DNA of 64,000 bases from contig NZ_JADDXU010000012.1 of NCBI RefSeq assembly GCF_015163075.1, positions 271,672 to 335,671 on the forward strand. The letters are read 5' to 3'. A program made the translations under genes and the position numbers. The stretch is from Streptomyces justiciae. Its GTDB lineage: Bacteria; Actinomycetota; Actinomycetes; Streptomycetales; Streptomycetaceae. Of the stretch, positions 25,887-34,562 are shown in pieces. How positions within the stretch are numbered: the stretch's first letter is position 1; every line of letters starts with the position of its first letter. The notes below the pieces were generated by a model that did no database searches, was not told where the DNA came from, and was given only the letters and a program-made list of their open reading frames with translations.

Positions 25887-27527
25887 ATGACCGACGCCCT
25901 CACCCGCGTCCGCGCCGCCTACGCCCGCATCAAGGCCGTGGACCGACCGGAGATCTGGATCGACCTGCGCCCGCAGGAGGAGGTCGAGGCCGAGGCCCGT
26001 GCCGTCGACGCCGGTGAAGGCCTCCCGCTGGCCGGCCGCGTGTTCGCCGTGAAGGGCAACATCGACGTGACGGGCCTGCCGACGACCGCGGGCTGCCCGG
26101 CGTACGCCTACCACCCCGACGAGGACGCCCCCGTCGTGGCCGGCCTCCGCGCGGCCGGCGCGATCGTGCTGGGCACCACCAACCTGGACCAGTTCGCGAC
26201 CGGCCTGGTCGGCACCCGCTCCCCGCACGGCGCCGTCCGCAACGCCCACGACCCGTCCCGTATCAGCGGCGGCTCCAGTTCGGGCTCGGCCGTCGCGGTG
26301 GCCCTCGGCCTGGTCGACTTCGCCCTGGGCACCGACACGGCCGGCTCGGGCCGGGTGCCGGCGGCCTTCAACGGCATCGTCGGCCTCAAGCCCACCCGAG
26401 GCCTGGTCCCGACGACCGGCGTGGTCCCGGCCTGCGCCTCCCTGGACTGCGTGACGGTCTTCGCCCGCACCCTTCCGGAGGCGGAACAGGCGCTCTCCCA
26501 CATGGCGACGGGCACGCCCCCCGCGCTCCCCGGCCGGGCACCGGGCCCCTGGCGGATAGCCGTCCCGCCCCTGGACCAGCTCGGCGAACTGGACGAGGGC
26601 TGGGCGGAGGCCTACGAGGCGGCAGTCGCGCAACTGTCGGCTTCAGGCGCCGAGATCCGCACCCTCGACCTGACCCCGTTCACCGAGGCGGCCGCGATGC
26701 TCTACGAGGGCGCGTTCGTGGCGGAGCGCTACACGGCGGTGGGAAGCTTTGTCGACAAGTTGCTCACGGAGGGAGGCGAGGGCCTGGACCCGACGGTCGC
26801 CGGCATCATCACCCGCGCCCGCGACATCCCGGCCCACCAGCTCTACGCCGACATGGACCGCCTGTCGTCTCTCCGCACCCGAGCCCTGACAGAACTCTCG
26901 GACGCGGACGCCCTGTTGCTCCCCACAACCCCGGGCCACCCCACCCTCGCGGAGGTGGCCGCGGCCCCCCTGTCCACCAACGCCCGCCTGGGCCGCTTCA
27001 CCAACTCCACCAACCTCTTCGACCTGGCGGCGGTGGCGGTCCCGGCGGGCGAGGTGAACGGCCTCCCGTTCGGCGTGATGCTGATAGGCCCGGCGTTCAC
27101 GGACGAACGCCTGGCGAGGATGGCGGGGCTGCTCCAGCCGGAGACGAGGCTGGCGGTGGTGGGGGCACATCTGTCGGGCCAGCCGTTGAACCCCCAACTC
27201 CTTGGATTGGGGGCCCGCTTGGAACGTACGACGACGACGGCCGCGGCGTATCGCCTCTATGCCCTGCGTACGACCCCGCCGAAGCCGGGCTTGGTGCACG
27301 TGGGCAAGGAAGGAGCCGCGATCGAGACGGAGATCTGGCGCCTCGCGGCAGAGGGCCTGGGCCGCCTACTGTCCACGCTTCCGCGGCCCATGACGCTGGG
27401 CAGCGTGGAATTGGCAGACGGTAGCCGGATCCCGGGCTTCCTTTGCGAACCAGCCGCCTTGACGGACGCCGAGGACATCACGCGACACGGCAGTTGGCGG
27501 AACTATCTGAAACGCAGGGGACACTGA
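25887..27527 (+). CDS. atzF: allophanate hydrolase
   Basis: A 546-residue amidase-signature enzyme with Lys56 (FAVKGNID), the cis-serine loop ISGGSSSGSAVAV near 125-137 and the nucleophile region LGTDTAGSGRVPAAF near 148-162. A C-terminal domain from about residue 430 (LNPQLLGLGARLERTTTTAAAYRLYAL) is present, as in full-length allophanate hydrolases. It hydrolyses allophanate to two ammonia and two CO2, the final step after carboxylation and deimination. The start has GAAACGAGG just upstream, after the tandem repeats. The gene is the last of the TetR-controlled operon. The symbol follows the well-characterised homologue. Confidence 0.92.
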   Translation: MTDALTRVRAAYARIKAVDRPEIWIDLRPQEEVEAEARAVDAGEGLPLAGRVFAVKGNIDVTGLPTTAGCPAYAYHPDEDAPVVAGLRAAGAIVLGTTNLDQFATGLVGTRSPHGAVRNAHDPSRISGGSSSGSAVAVALGLVDFALGTDTAGSGRVPAAFNGIVGLKPTRGLVPTTGVVPACASLDCVTVFARTLPEAEQALSHMATGTPPALPGRAPGPWRIAVPPLDQLGELDEGWAEAYEAAVAQLSASGAEIRTLDLTPFTEAAAMLYEGAFVAERYTAVGSFVDKLLTEGGEGLDPTVAGIITRARDIPAHQLYADMDRLSSLRTRALTELSDADALLLPTTPGHPTLAEVAAAPLSTNARLGRFTNSTNLFDLAAVAVPAGEVNGLPFGVMLIGPAFTDERLARMAGLLQPETRLAVVGAHLSGQPLNPQLLGLGARLERTTTTAAAYRLYALRTTPPKPGLVHVGKEGAAIETEIWRLAAEGLGRLLSTLPRPMTLGSVELADGSRIPGFLCEPAALTDAEDITRHGSWRNYLKRRGH

Positions 27528-27530
27528 CCG

Positions 27531-27585
27531 ACCTAGGGGCGCGGGGAACTGCGCGACCAGCCACAGACAACCCGCACCCGCCCCC
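27531..27585. repeat. dispersed Streptomyces intergenic repeat
   Basis: The sequence around GCGCGGGGAACTGCGCG (27540-27556) and the following CCAGCCAC...CCCGCACCCG resembles a short element recalled as occurring in many intergenic regions of Streptomyces genomes. It fills almost all of the gap between the convergent allophanate hydrolase and helicase genes. CGCG...CGCG complementarity gives a small hairpin that could act as a bidirectional terminator. Only one copy is present in this window, so the assignment relies on recall. Confidence 0.55.
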
Positions 27586-27592
27586 GAAACGG

Positions 27593-30403
27593 TCACCCCA
27601 CCGACGAGTAGGCCACAACCCCCCGCAACAACTGATCAACCGCCTTACGCGCAGCCTTGGCCACAGAAGACCCCTCCCTCGCCGGCGCCGCAGCCGAGAT
27701 CTGCCCCAGCACATCGATCACCTGCTTGCACCACCGCACAAAGTCCCCGGCCGGCATCTCAGCCTCCCGAAGCACCTCATCGAGCCCCTTCCCACTGGCC
27801 CACATGTACGCGGCCCAGGCGAACCCGAGATCCGGCTCACGCTGCCCGACACCCTCGGTCTGCGTGATCCGGAAGTCCTCCTCAAGGGCGTCCAGCCGCC
27901 CCCAGATCCGCACCATCTCACCCAGCGCGGCCTTCGCCTTGCCGGACGGCAGCTTCGGCGCCATCGCGTCGTCACCGACCCGCGCCTCGTACACCAGAGC
28001 CGAGACGCACGCGGCAAGCTCGGCAGGGGCGAGCCCCTCCCAGACTCCGGCCCGCAGACACTCGCTGGCCAGCAGATCGAGCTCGCCGTAGAGCCGCGCC
28101 AGCCGCTTGCCGTGCTCGGTGACCTCGTCGGCCCGCAGATAGTCCAGCTCGGTCAGCAGCGCGACGATGCGGTCAAAGGTCCTCGCGATGGTGTTCGTAC
28201 GCCCCTCGATGCGCCGCTCCAGCTGCGAGGTGTCCCGCAGCAGCCGGTGATACCGCTCGGCCCACCGCGCATGGTCCTCCCGGTCGTCGCACCCGTGGCA
28301 CGGATGCGCCCGGATCTCGGTCCGCAGGCGCGCGATCTCACGGTCGTCGGCGGCCTGCGCCCGCTTCTTGCGGGCCCGCTCCGGCGGAATGTGCCCGGCC
28401 TTGGTCCGCAGGGCGGAGGCCAGATCCCGACGCGACTGAGGCGAGCGCGGGTTGAAGGACTTGGGAATCCGCATCCGGTCCAACGCCTCGACCGGCACCG
28501 GGAAGTCCATCGACGCCAGCCGCTTGACCTGCCGCTCGGCGGTCAGCACCAACGGCCGGGGCCCGTCATGCTGCTCGAAGCCCCGGTGTCCGTTGGACCG
28601 CCCGGCGGGCAGCCCCGGGTCCAACACCAGGGCCAGTCCTGCGTACTTGCCCGTCGGGACATGGATGACATCCCCCGGCTTGAGCTTCTCCAGCGCCGTC
28701 GCGGCCTCGGCGCGCCGCTGGTTGGCGCCCTGCCGGGCCAACTCGGTCTCGCGGTCCTTCAGTTCGCGCCGCAGTCGCGCGTACTCCTCGAAGTCACCGA
28801 GGTGGCAGGTCATGGACTCCTTGTAGCCCTCAAGACCCTCCTCGTTGCGCTGCACCTGCCGCGAGATGCCCACGACCGACTTGTCGGCCTGGAACTGCGC
28901 GAACGACGTCTCCAGCAGCTCCCTGGACCGGTGCCGCCCGAACTGCTCGACCAGGTTGACCGCCATGTTGTACGACGGCTTGAAGCTGGACCGCAGCGGA
29001 TACGTGCGCGTGCCGGCGAGCCCGGCGAGATGGTCGGGGCTCATCCCGCGCTGCCACAGCACCACGGCATGGCCCTCGACGTCGATGCCGCGCCGCCCGG
29101 CCCGGCCCGTCAGCTGGGTGTACTCGCCGGGGGTGATGTCGGCGTGCTGCTCGCCGTTCCACTTGACGAGTTTCTCCAACACCACCGACCGGGCGGGCAT
29201 GTTGATGCCCAGGGCGAGGGTCTCGGTCGCGAACACGGCCTTCACCAGGCCGCGTACGAAGAGTTCCTCGACGACCTCCTTGAACGTCGGCAGCATGCCC
29301 GCGTGGTGGGCCGCGATGCCGCGCTCGAGGCCTTCCAGCCACTCGTAGTACCCGAGGACGTGCAGGTCCTCCGTCGGGATGGAGGCGGTGCGCTCCTCGA
29401 CGAGGTCACGGACCTTGGCCCGCGCCTCGTCGTCGTTGAGCCGCAGTCCGGCGTACAGGCACTGCTGTACGGCCGCTTCGCAGGCGGCCCGGCTGAAGAT
29501 GAACGTGATGGCGGGCAGCAGGCCTTCGGCGTCGAGCCGCTCGATGACCTCGGGGCGGCCCGGGGTCCACACGCGCGAGCGCTGTCTGCGCTCCCGCTCC
29601 CGGTCGGCCTCGCGCATCGCCCGGCCGCGTCTGCGGTCCTGGTAGGAGGGCCGCTGAGCCTCCATGCGGGCCAGCCGCGTGAGGTCGGGGTTGACGGCCT
29701 TCTTCTGGCCCTCGCCCTCCTCGAACAGGTCGTACATCCGCCGTCCGGCGAGCACGTGCTGGAACAGCGGCACGGGCCGGTGCTCGGAGACGATCACCTC
29801 GGTGTCGCCGCGGACGGTGTCGAGCCAGTCCCCGAACTCCTCGGCGTTGGACACGGTCGCCGACAGCGAGACCAGCGTGACGGACTCGGGGAGGTGGATG
29901 ATCACCTCTTCCCATACGGCGCCACGGAAGCGGTCGGAGAGGTAGTGCACCTCGTCCATGACCACGTAGCCGAGGCCGAGGAGGGTCTGGGAGCCCGCGT
30001 ACAGCATGTTCCGCAGCACCTCGGTGGTCATCACGACCACCGGGGCCTCGGAGTTGACGCTGTTGTCGCCGGTGAGCAGACCGACCTTGTCGGCGCCGTA
30101 GCGGCGGCACAGGTCGGCGTACTTCTGGTTCGACAGCGCCTTGATGGGTGTCGTGTAGAAGCACTTCTTGCCCTGTTGCAGGGCGAGGTGGACGGCGAAC
30201 TCGCCGACGATCGTCTTGCCGGAGCCGGTGGGGGCTGCCACCAGTACGCCCTTCCCCGCCTCGAGCGCCTGGCAGGCCTCGATCTGGAAGGGGTCGAGGC
30301 CGAAGTCGTACATCTCGCGGAAGCCCGCGAGCGCGGTGGCCTGCTCGGCGGCCCGCAGACGGGCAGCCGCATACCGCTCGGCCGGTGAGAGGTCCTCTGT
30401 CAT
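27593..30403 (-). CDS. DEVH-box RNA helicase, Ski2/Mtr4-like
   Basis: A 936-residue superfamily 2 helicase: Walker A APTGSGKT at 57-64, DEVH box VVMDEVHYL near 145, LSATVSN (motif III), and QLTGRAGRRGID (motif VI) near 440. The C-terminal third contains the DSHCT region (GELDLLASECLRAGVWEGLAPAELAACVSALVYEAR). Such enzymes unwind RNA during processing or decay. ATG 30403 gives MTEDLSPAERYAAAR, typical for the Streptomyces orthologues. It is the last gene of the long leftward run from pafA, 85 nt after the lipid kinase gene. Confidence 0.93.
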   Translation of the reverse strand: MTEDLSPAERYAAARLRAAEQATALAGFREMYDFGLDPFQIEACQALEAGKGVLVAAPTGSGKTIVGEFAVHLALQQGKKCFYTTPIKALSNQKYADLCRRYGADKVGLLTGDNSVNSEAPVVVMTTEVLRNMLYAGSQTLLGLGYVVMDEVHYLSDRFRGAVWEEVIIHLPESVTLVSLSATVSNAEEFGDWLDTVRGDTEVIVSEHRPVPLFQHVLAGRRMYDLFEEGEGQKKAVNPDLTRLARMEAQRPSYQDRRRGRAMREADRERERRQRSRVWTPGRPEVIERLDAEGLLPAITFIFSRAACEAAVQQCLYAGLRLNDDEARAKVRDLVEERTASIPTEDLHVLGYYEWLEGLERGIAAHHAGMLPTFKEVVEELFVRGLVKAVFATETLALGINMPARSVVLEKLVKWNGEQHADITPGEYTQLTGRAGRRGIDVEGHAVVLWQRGMSPDHLAGLAGTRTYPLRSSFKPSYNMAVNLVEQFGRHRSRELLETSFAQFQADKSVVGISRQVQRNEEGLEGYKESMTCHLGDFEEYARLRRELKDRETELARQGANQRRAEAATALEKLKPGDVIHVPTGKYAGLALVLDPGLPAGRSNGHRGFEQHDGPRPLVLTAERQVKRLASMDFPVPVEALDRMRIPKSFNPRSPQSRRDLASALRTKAGHIPPERARKKRAQAADDREIARLRTEIRAHPCHGCDDREDHARWAERYHRLLRDTSQLERRIEGRTNTIARTFDRIVALLTELDYLRADEVTEHGKRLARLYGELDLLASECLRAGVWEGLAPAELAACVSALVYEARVGDDAMAPKLPSGKAKAALGEMVRIWGRLDALEEDFRITQTEGVGQREPDLGFAWAAYMWASGKGLDEVLREAEMPAGDFVRWCKQVIDVLGQISAAAPAREGSSVAKAARKAVDQLLRGVVAYSSVG

Positions 30404-30488
30404 CGTGCTTTCGAGCGTACCGGGCCCCACTGACAACAGGACGATCATTATCCGGATCCCGTCTTGTCAAACCCCGGGTCCGTGCACT

Positions 30489-31379
30489 TCAGAGCCCCGC
30501 GACCCGCACCGCGCCGGGCACACAGCGCGCGGTCAGCGGCAACGGCCCGAGCGGCTCCCCGTCCGCGTACCCGGTGATCCCCGCCGCGCTGATCTCGACC
30601 TTCGCCGCCCGGTGCACGGTGACCTTGGGGTGGTCGACGTGGGTGCCCCGGTAGACGCTCGGGAACACCCTGAGCAGCGTGGCCCGGCCGCAGTCGCCGA
30701 CCACGGTGATGTCGAACAGCCCGTCGGTGAGATCCGCGCCGGGGCAGATCCGCATGCCGCCGCCGTACGACGATCCGTTGCCGACCGCCACCAGGGTCGC
30801 CTCGATCTCCTGGACCTCGCCGTCGTCGAGCCTGATCCGGTACGGGAAGGGTCTGAACGCCGCCAGCTCGGCGATCATCGCCAGGTCGTACCGGAAGCGG
30901 CCCGTGGGCCATCTCATCCTGTTGCCGCGGTCGTTGACGCGGGAGTCGAACCCGGAGGCCAGGACGGTGCCGAACCAGCGGTCGCCCACCTGCCCGAGGT
31001 CGACGTCATGCAGCTCGCCGCCCTTGAGGGCGTCGGCGATCCGGCGTCCCGCGGCGGCCGGGTCCCGCACCGGCAGGCCCAGGGCGCGGGCGAGGTCGTT
31101 GCCGGTGCCCACGGCGACCAGGCCGAGCGGGGTGCGGGTGCCGGCGACGGCCTGGAGCGCGAGGTGCGCCATGCCGTCGCCGCCGACGGCGATCAGCGCG
31201 CCGGTGCCGTCCGCGACGGCGGCACGCGCGCGGGTGAGGGCGTCCCCGGCGTTCTCCCCGAGGACCGTACGCACGGAGAAACCGGCCGCCCGCAACGCGG
31301 AAGCGGCCGGCTGCGCCGCGTGGGCGCCCCGGCCGCGACCCGCGGTGGGGTTGACGAAGAGGGTGATCTCGCTGGTCAC
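30489..31379 (-). CDS. diacylglycerol/lipid kinase family protein
   Basis: A 296-residue YegS/DgkB-like kinase. FVNPTAGRGRGA at the N-terminus and ALIAVGGDGMAHLALQAVAGT near 70 are the nucleotide-binding motifs (GGDG), and LGLVAVGTGNDLARALGLP near 95 contains the family GTGND signature. It phosphorylates diacylglycerol or a related lipid at the membrane surface. GTG 31379 has an AGGG ribosome site 8 nt upstream; GTG 31403, 7 nt after the tatC stop, is an alternative. Position indicates co-transcription with tatAC. Confidence 0.9.
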   Translation of the reverse strand: MTSEITLFVNPTAGRGRGAHAAQPAASALRAAGFSVRTVLGENAGDALTRARAAVADGTGALIAVGGDGMAHLALQAVAGTRTPLGLVAVGTGNDLARALGLPVRDPAAAGRRIADALKGGELHDVDLGQVGDRWFGTVLASGFDSRVNDRGNRMRWPTGRFRYDLAMIAELAAFRPFPYRIRLDDGEVQEIEATLVAVGNGSSYGGGMRICPGADLTDGLFDITVVGDCGRATLLRVFPSVYRGTHVDHPKVTVHRAAKVEISAAGITGYADGEPLGPLPLTARCVPGAVRVAGL

Positions 31380-31410
31380 GTCACCGACCCTACGAGCGGC
31401 CACCCGATCT

Positions 31411-32364
31411 TCAGGTCACGTCGTCATAACCGTTGACCCGGTCCGTGGTCGACTGCTCGGGCAGCGCCCGGCTGGCGGAGACCGTCTCGACCTCGCCGAT
31501 GTCCTCGGGGGTGAGGTCCAGGTCGGAGGCCTCGTCGTCGGCGGGGCCCTCCGCCTCACGGCGGCGCCGGCGCCTGTCGTTGACCAGGGAGAACAGCGTC
31601 GCGAGGAAGTACAGCACCCAGATGGGACCGGCCAGCGCGAGCATGCTCAGCGGGTCCGTGCTCGGCGTCGCGACCGCGGCGAACACGGTGATGCCCATGA
31701 TCATCCCGCGCCACCAGCCGAGCATCCGCTTGCCGGTGATCATGCCGGTGAGATTGAGCATCACCAGCAGGAGCGGCAGCTCGAAGGAGAGGCCGAAGAC
31801 GATGACCATGCGCGTGACGAGCTGGAGCAGGTCGTCGAGCGGCAGCAGGTTGTCGATGCTGCCGTTGGGCGTGAAGTCGATCAGCACCTTCGCGGTGGTG
31901 GGGAGCACCGAGTACGCGAAGTAGGCACCGCCGATGAACAGCGGGGCACCGGTGAAGACGAACGCGTACGCGTACTTCTTCTCGTGCCGGTGCAGGCCCG
32001 GGGCGACGAACGCCCAGAGCTGGTACAGCCAGATCGGCGAGGCCAGCACGATGCCCGCGGTCAGCGAGACCTGCAGGGCGAGCGTGAAGGGCGCGAGCAG
32101 ACCGTTGATCGTGATCCGGGCGCACTTCTCACTGGCGTCGGACGACTTGGCCAGTTCCGCGAAGCTCGAGTCGCAACCGATGGAGTCCAGGATCGGCTTC
32201 GTCAGGAAGTTGATGATGTCGTTGTAGAAGAAGGCGGCGACGATCGTGACGATGACGATGGCCAGCAGCGCCTTCGCGAGCCGGTTGCGAAGCTCACGAA
32301 GGTGATCCGCAAGGGGCATCCGCCCCTCGGGATCCTTCTCCTCTTTGCGGGCAGACTTCAGCAA
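31411..32364 (-). CDS. tatC: Sec-independent translocase subunit TatC
   Basis: A 317-residue TatC with six membrane segments and the conserved entry MPLADHLRELRNRLAKALLAI, plus SPIWLYQLWAFVAPGLHRHEKKYA in the first cytoplasmic loop region. It recognises twin-arginine signal peptides and forms the core receptor of the Tat complex. The C-terminal tail of about 65 charged residues is longer than in E. coli TatC but usual for actinobacteria. It follows tatA by 47 nt. Confidence 0.97.
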   Translation of the reverse strand: MLKSARKEEKDPEGRMPLADHLRELRNRLAKALLAIVIVTIVAAFFYNDIINFLTKPILDSIGCDSSFAELAKSSDASEKCARITINGLLAPFTLALQVSLTAGIVLASPIWLYQLWAFVAPGLHRHEKKYAYAFVFTGAPLFIGGAYFAYSVLPTTAKVLIDFTPNGSIDNLLPLDDLLQLVTRMVIVFGLSFELPLLLVMLNLTGMITGKRMLGWWRGMIMGITVFAAVATPSTDPLSMLALAGPIWVLYFLATLFSLVNDRRRRRREAEGPADDEASDLDLTPEDIGEVETVSASRALPEQSTTDRVNGYDDVT

Positions 32365-32411
32365 CCCACGTTCCCATCTCGTGCGGCGGGCCGGAGGTCA
32401 CCGGCCCTGCG

Positions 32412-32699
32412 TCAGCGCTTGGTCGTGTCCGTCGGCTCGGTGACCGGGCGGGAGCTGGTCACGTCGCCGGGAGCGGCCTGGATGATGCGCTGCGCCGGGG
32501 CCTGGTCGTCCGCCTGCTGCGGCGGGTCGGCCGGGGCGGGGGTCTTGCCCTCGTCCTTCATCGCCTTCGCCTCGCTCTTGAGGATGCGGGCGGACTTGCC
32601 GAGCGAGCGCGCCATGTCGGGAAGCTTCTTCGCGCCGAACAGCAGGATGATGACGACGAGGATGAGAATGATCTCGGGGGCGCCGAGCCTTCCGAACAT
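32412..32699 (-). CDS. tatA: Sec-independent translocase subunit TatA
   Basis: A 95-residue TatA: one N-terminal membrane helix (APEIILILVVIILLFG), the hinge FGAKKLPDMARSLGKSARILKSEAKAM amphipathic helix, and a proline- and charge-rich tail. It oligomerises into the protein-conducting pore of the twin-arginine pathway, which exports many folded enzymes in Streptomyces. It lies directly upstream of tatC. Confidence 0.97.
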   Translation of the reverse strand: MFGRLGAPEIILILVVIILLFGAKKLPDMARSLGKSARILKSEAKAMKDEGKTPAPADPPQQADDQAPAQRIIQAAPGDVTSSRPVTEPTDTTKR

Positions 32700-32960
32700 A
32701 AGTCTTTACCTTCTCACCGAGGCGGCTGGGGTGGGGTGCTGTCCGACCGGTCGGACACGTGTCCGAACGATCGTGTTGTCAGCGATCGTAACGCTCAGGG
32801 GTAAACGTGAGGCAATCCCCGTGCGTACTCCCGGTCCGCGATCCGGGCCTCGTTCTCCGGTCCGCGACCAGCAGCGTACCTGCCCATGCCATCAAGGTGA
32901 CAGGGCGAAGTGACCCAAACCGCTTGCGGCGCAGGACTCACATGCAGAGCACAGCAGGAC

Positions 32961-33155
32961 TCACAGCGCGTCCACAGAGCGCACGGTGCTCTCGGCGGCC
33001 CGCTCCAGATCCGCCGCGGCCCTGCTGATGCGCTGCGCGGAGTCCGAGACCTGCCGTCCCAGCCGCTGCGCCTCCAGGAACACGCGCACGGCGAGCACGC
33101 CGAGAACGGCGATCCCCAGGAAGCCCACAGCGACGGCGAACATCGACCAGAACAT
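32961..33155 (-). CDS. small single-pass membrane protein, function unknown
   Basis: A 64-residue protein with one hydrophobic segment (residues 4-26, MFAVAVGFLGIAVLGVLAVRVF) followed by an amphipathic helical tail (QVSDSAQRISRAAADLERAAES). The gene starts 9 nt after the zinc-ribbon gene upstream and points the same way, so it belongs to the pafBC-to-tat run. I do not recognise the family; a TatA-like shape (TM plus amphipathic helix) is visible but there is no FGxxKLP hinge. Confidence 0.6.
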   Translation of the reverse strand: MFWSMFAVAVGFLGIAVLGVLAVRVFLEAQRLGRQVSDSAQRISRAAADLERAAESTVRSVDAL

Positions 33156-33164
33156 AGGCAGACC

Positions 33165-33518
33165 CTAGAGGGTCGAGTGCAGGCGCAGTGTCCTGACCCC
33201 ACCGCCGGTGAGCAGCTCCACGATCCGCTCCCCGGCCGGCTTGCGCACGGAGACCCCGCAGTCCGGGCAGGTGAACGAGTAGAACGTGGTCTTGCTGGTG
33301 GCGCCGATGGCCAGCCGCAGGGCGCTCGCGGCGAGCTCGAAGCGGCCCCGGCAGTCCGGGCAGCCGGCCCGGAACACCATCGGGGAGACACTTCTCATCC
33401 CCGCGAAGGCGGCCGCCACGGACATCCCCGCCGCACCCGAAGCGGCGGCACCGGAGACACCCCCACCAGAAGTCGCCGCACCCGAGGTGACCGCACCGGA
33501 GGTAGCCGACTCGCTCAA
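33165..33518 (-). CDS. zinc-ribbon protein with Ala/Ser/Gly-rich N-terminus
   Basis: A 117-residue protein of unknown function. Two CPDC knuckles (CPDCRGRFELAAS near residue 53 and TCPDCGVSVRKP near 84) form a probable zinc ribbon similar in layout to FmdB-type proteins. The first 40 residues are repetitive (TSGA/SGAA units) and likely disordered. Its ATG overlaps the pafC stop (ATGA), so it is translationally coupled to the PafBC regulator, hinting at a shared role in DNA-damage or protein-quality responses. Confidence 0.65.
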   Translation of the reverse strand: MSESATSGAVTSGAATSGGGVSGAAASGAAGMSVAAAFAGMRSVSPMVFRAGCPDCRGRFELAASALRLAIGATSKTTFYSFTCPDCGVSVRKPAGERIVELLTGGGVRTLRLHSTL

Positions 33519-34543
33519 AGCCCCTGCTCCTGCCTGTCGTACCGCTCGTCGTCCCGCACCTCGACCCCGTCGTACGCCGCCAGCGCCTCGCGAGCCGCCT
33601 GCCGGGCGCTGTCGGCCAGCCCGCTCGGCGAGACGATGCGGCCGTCCCGGCCGAGCCGCAGCGCCAGCCGGCGCAGGGAGGCCGGGTCGGGGGTGCGCAG
33701 GGTAATACGCAGCCCGCCGTCCGGAAGCTCATCCGCACTGTCGTGCGGGTAGTACTCGGCGACCCAGCGCCCGCCCGGGCCCACTTCGACGACGACCTCC
33801 GGGTCCTCGGCGGCCGGCTGCACCAGTGCCTCGGACAGGTCCCGCAGCTCGATCTCGGGCGGCACCGACGGCTCGTCCAGGATCTTGATCTCGGCGACCC
33901 GGTCGAGCCGGAAGGTGCGGCGCGCCTCGGAGCGGCGGCACCAGGCCTCGACATAGGTGTGCCCGACGCTGACCAGGCGGATCGGGTCGATCTCGCGCTC
34001 GCTGAGCTCGTCACGGGCGGGCGAGTAGTAGCGGATCCACAGCCGGCGCCGCTCGGAGATCGCCCGGTCGACGTCGGCGAAGACACCGCCCTCCGACTCG
34101 AAGGTCACCGACAGCCGGGAACTCGCGCCCGCCTGCTCACCGGCGGCGGCCTCCACCTTGGCGGTCGCCCGCAGCAGCGCCTGCCGGTCGCCCTCGCGCA
34201 GCCCGGGCAGCGTGGACACCGCACGGGCGGCGACGAGCAGCGCGGTGGCCTCGTCGGCGGCGAGCCGCAGCGGCTCGGCGGTCTCCTCACCGAGGGCGGC
34301 CGGGTTGTGCCACCAGATGCGCTCACCGTCGGTGTCGATGTCGAGGAGGTCACCGCCGCGGAAGCTGGTGCCGCACATCGGCAGCACGTCGAGGTCCGAG
34401 ACCAGCTCGTCCTCGGTGATGCCGAAAGCCCGGGCGACGTCCTCGACGCGGGCGCCGGGCCGCTCCTTCAGATACGTCACCAAGGACAGCATCCGCCGGG
34501 TCTGGTCGATGGCGTTGACGGGCCTGACCGGTTTGCCTGCCAC
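33515..34543 (-). CDS. pafC: WYL-domain transcriptional activator PafC
   Basis: A 342-residue protein: N-terminal winged helix (QTRRMLSLVTYLKERPGARVEDVARAFGITEDEL), central WYL domain (RRLWIRYYSPARDE, VSVGHTYVEAWCRRSEARRTFRLDRV) and a C-terminal WCX domain. With PafB it forms the activator that controls the RecA/LexA-independent DNA-damage response in mycobacteria. GTG 34543 is chosen for the GGGGAAC ribosome site. It begins 19 nt after pafB and overlaps the zinc-ribbon gene at its end. Confidence 0.9.
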   Translation of the reverse strand: MAGKPVRPVNAIDQTRRMLSLVTYLKERPGARVEDVARAFGITEDELVSDLDVLPMCGTSFRGGDLLDIDTDGERIWWHNPAALGEETAEPLRLAADEATALLVAARAVSTLPGLREGDRQALLRATAKVEAAAGEQAGASSRLSVTFESEGGVFADVDRAISERRRLWIRYYSPARDELSEREIDPIRLVSVGHTYVEAWCRRSEARRTFRLDRVAEIKILDEPSVPPEIELRDLSEALVQPAAEDPEVVVEVGPGGRWVAEYYPHDSADELPDGGLRITLRTPDPASLRRLALRLGRDGRIVSPSGLADSARQAAREALAAYDGVEVRDDERYDRQEQGL

Positions 34544-34562
34544 AGTTGTTCCCCGCTCCCCC

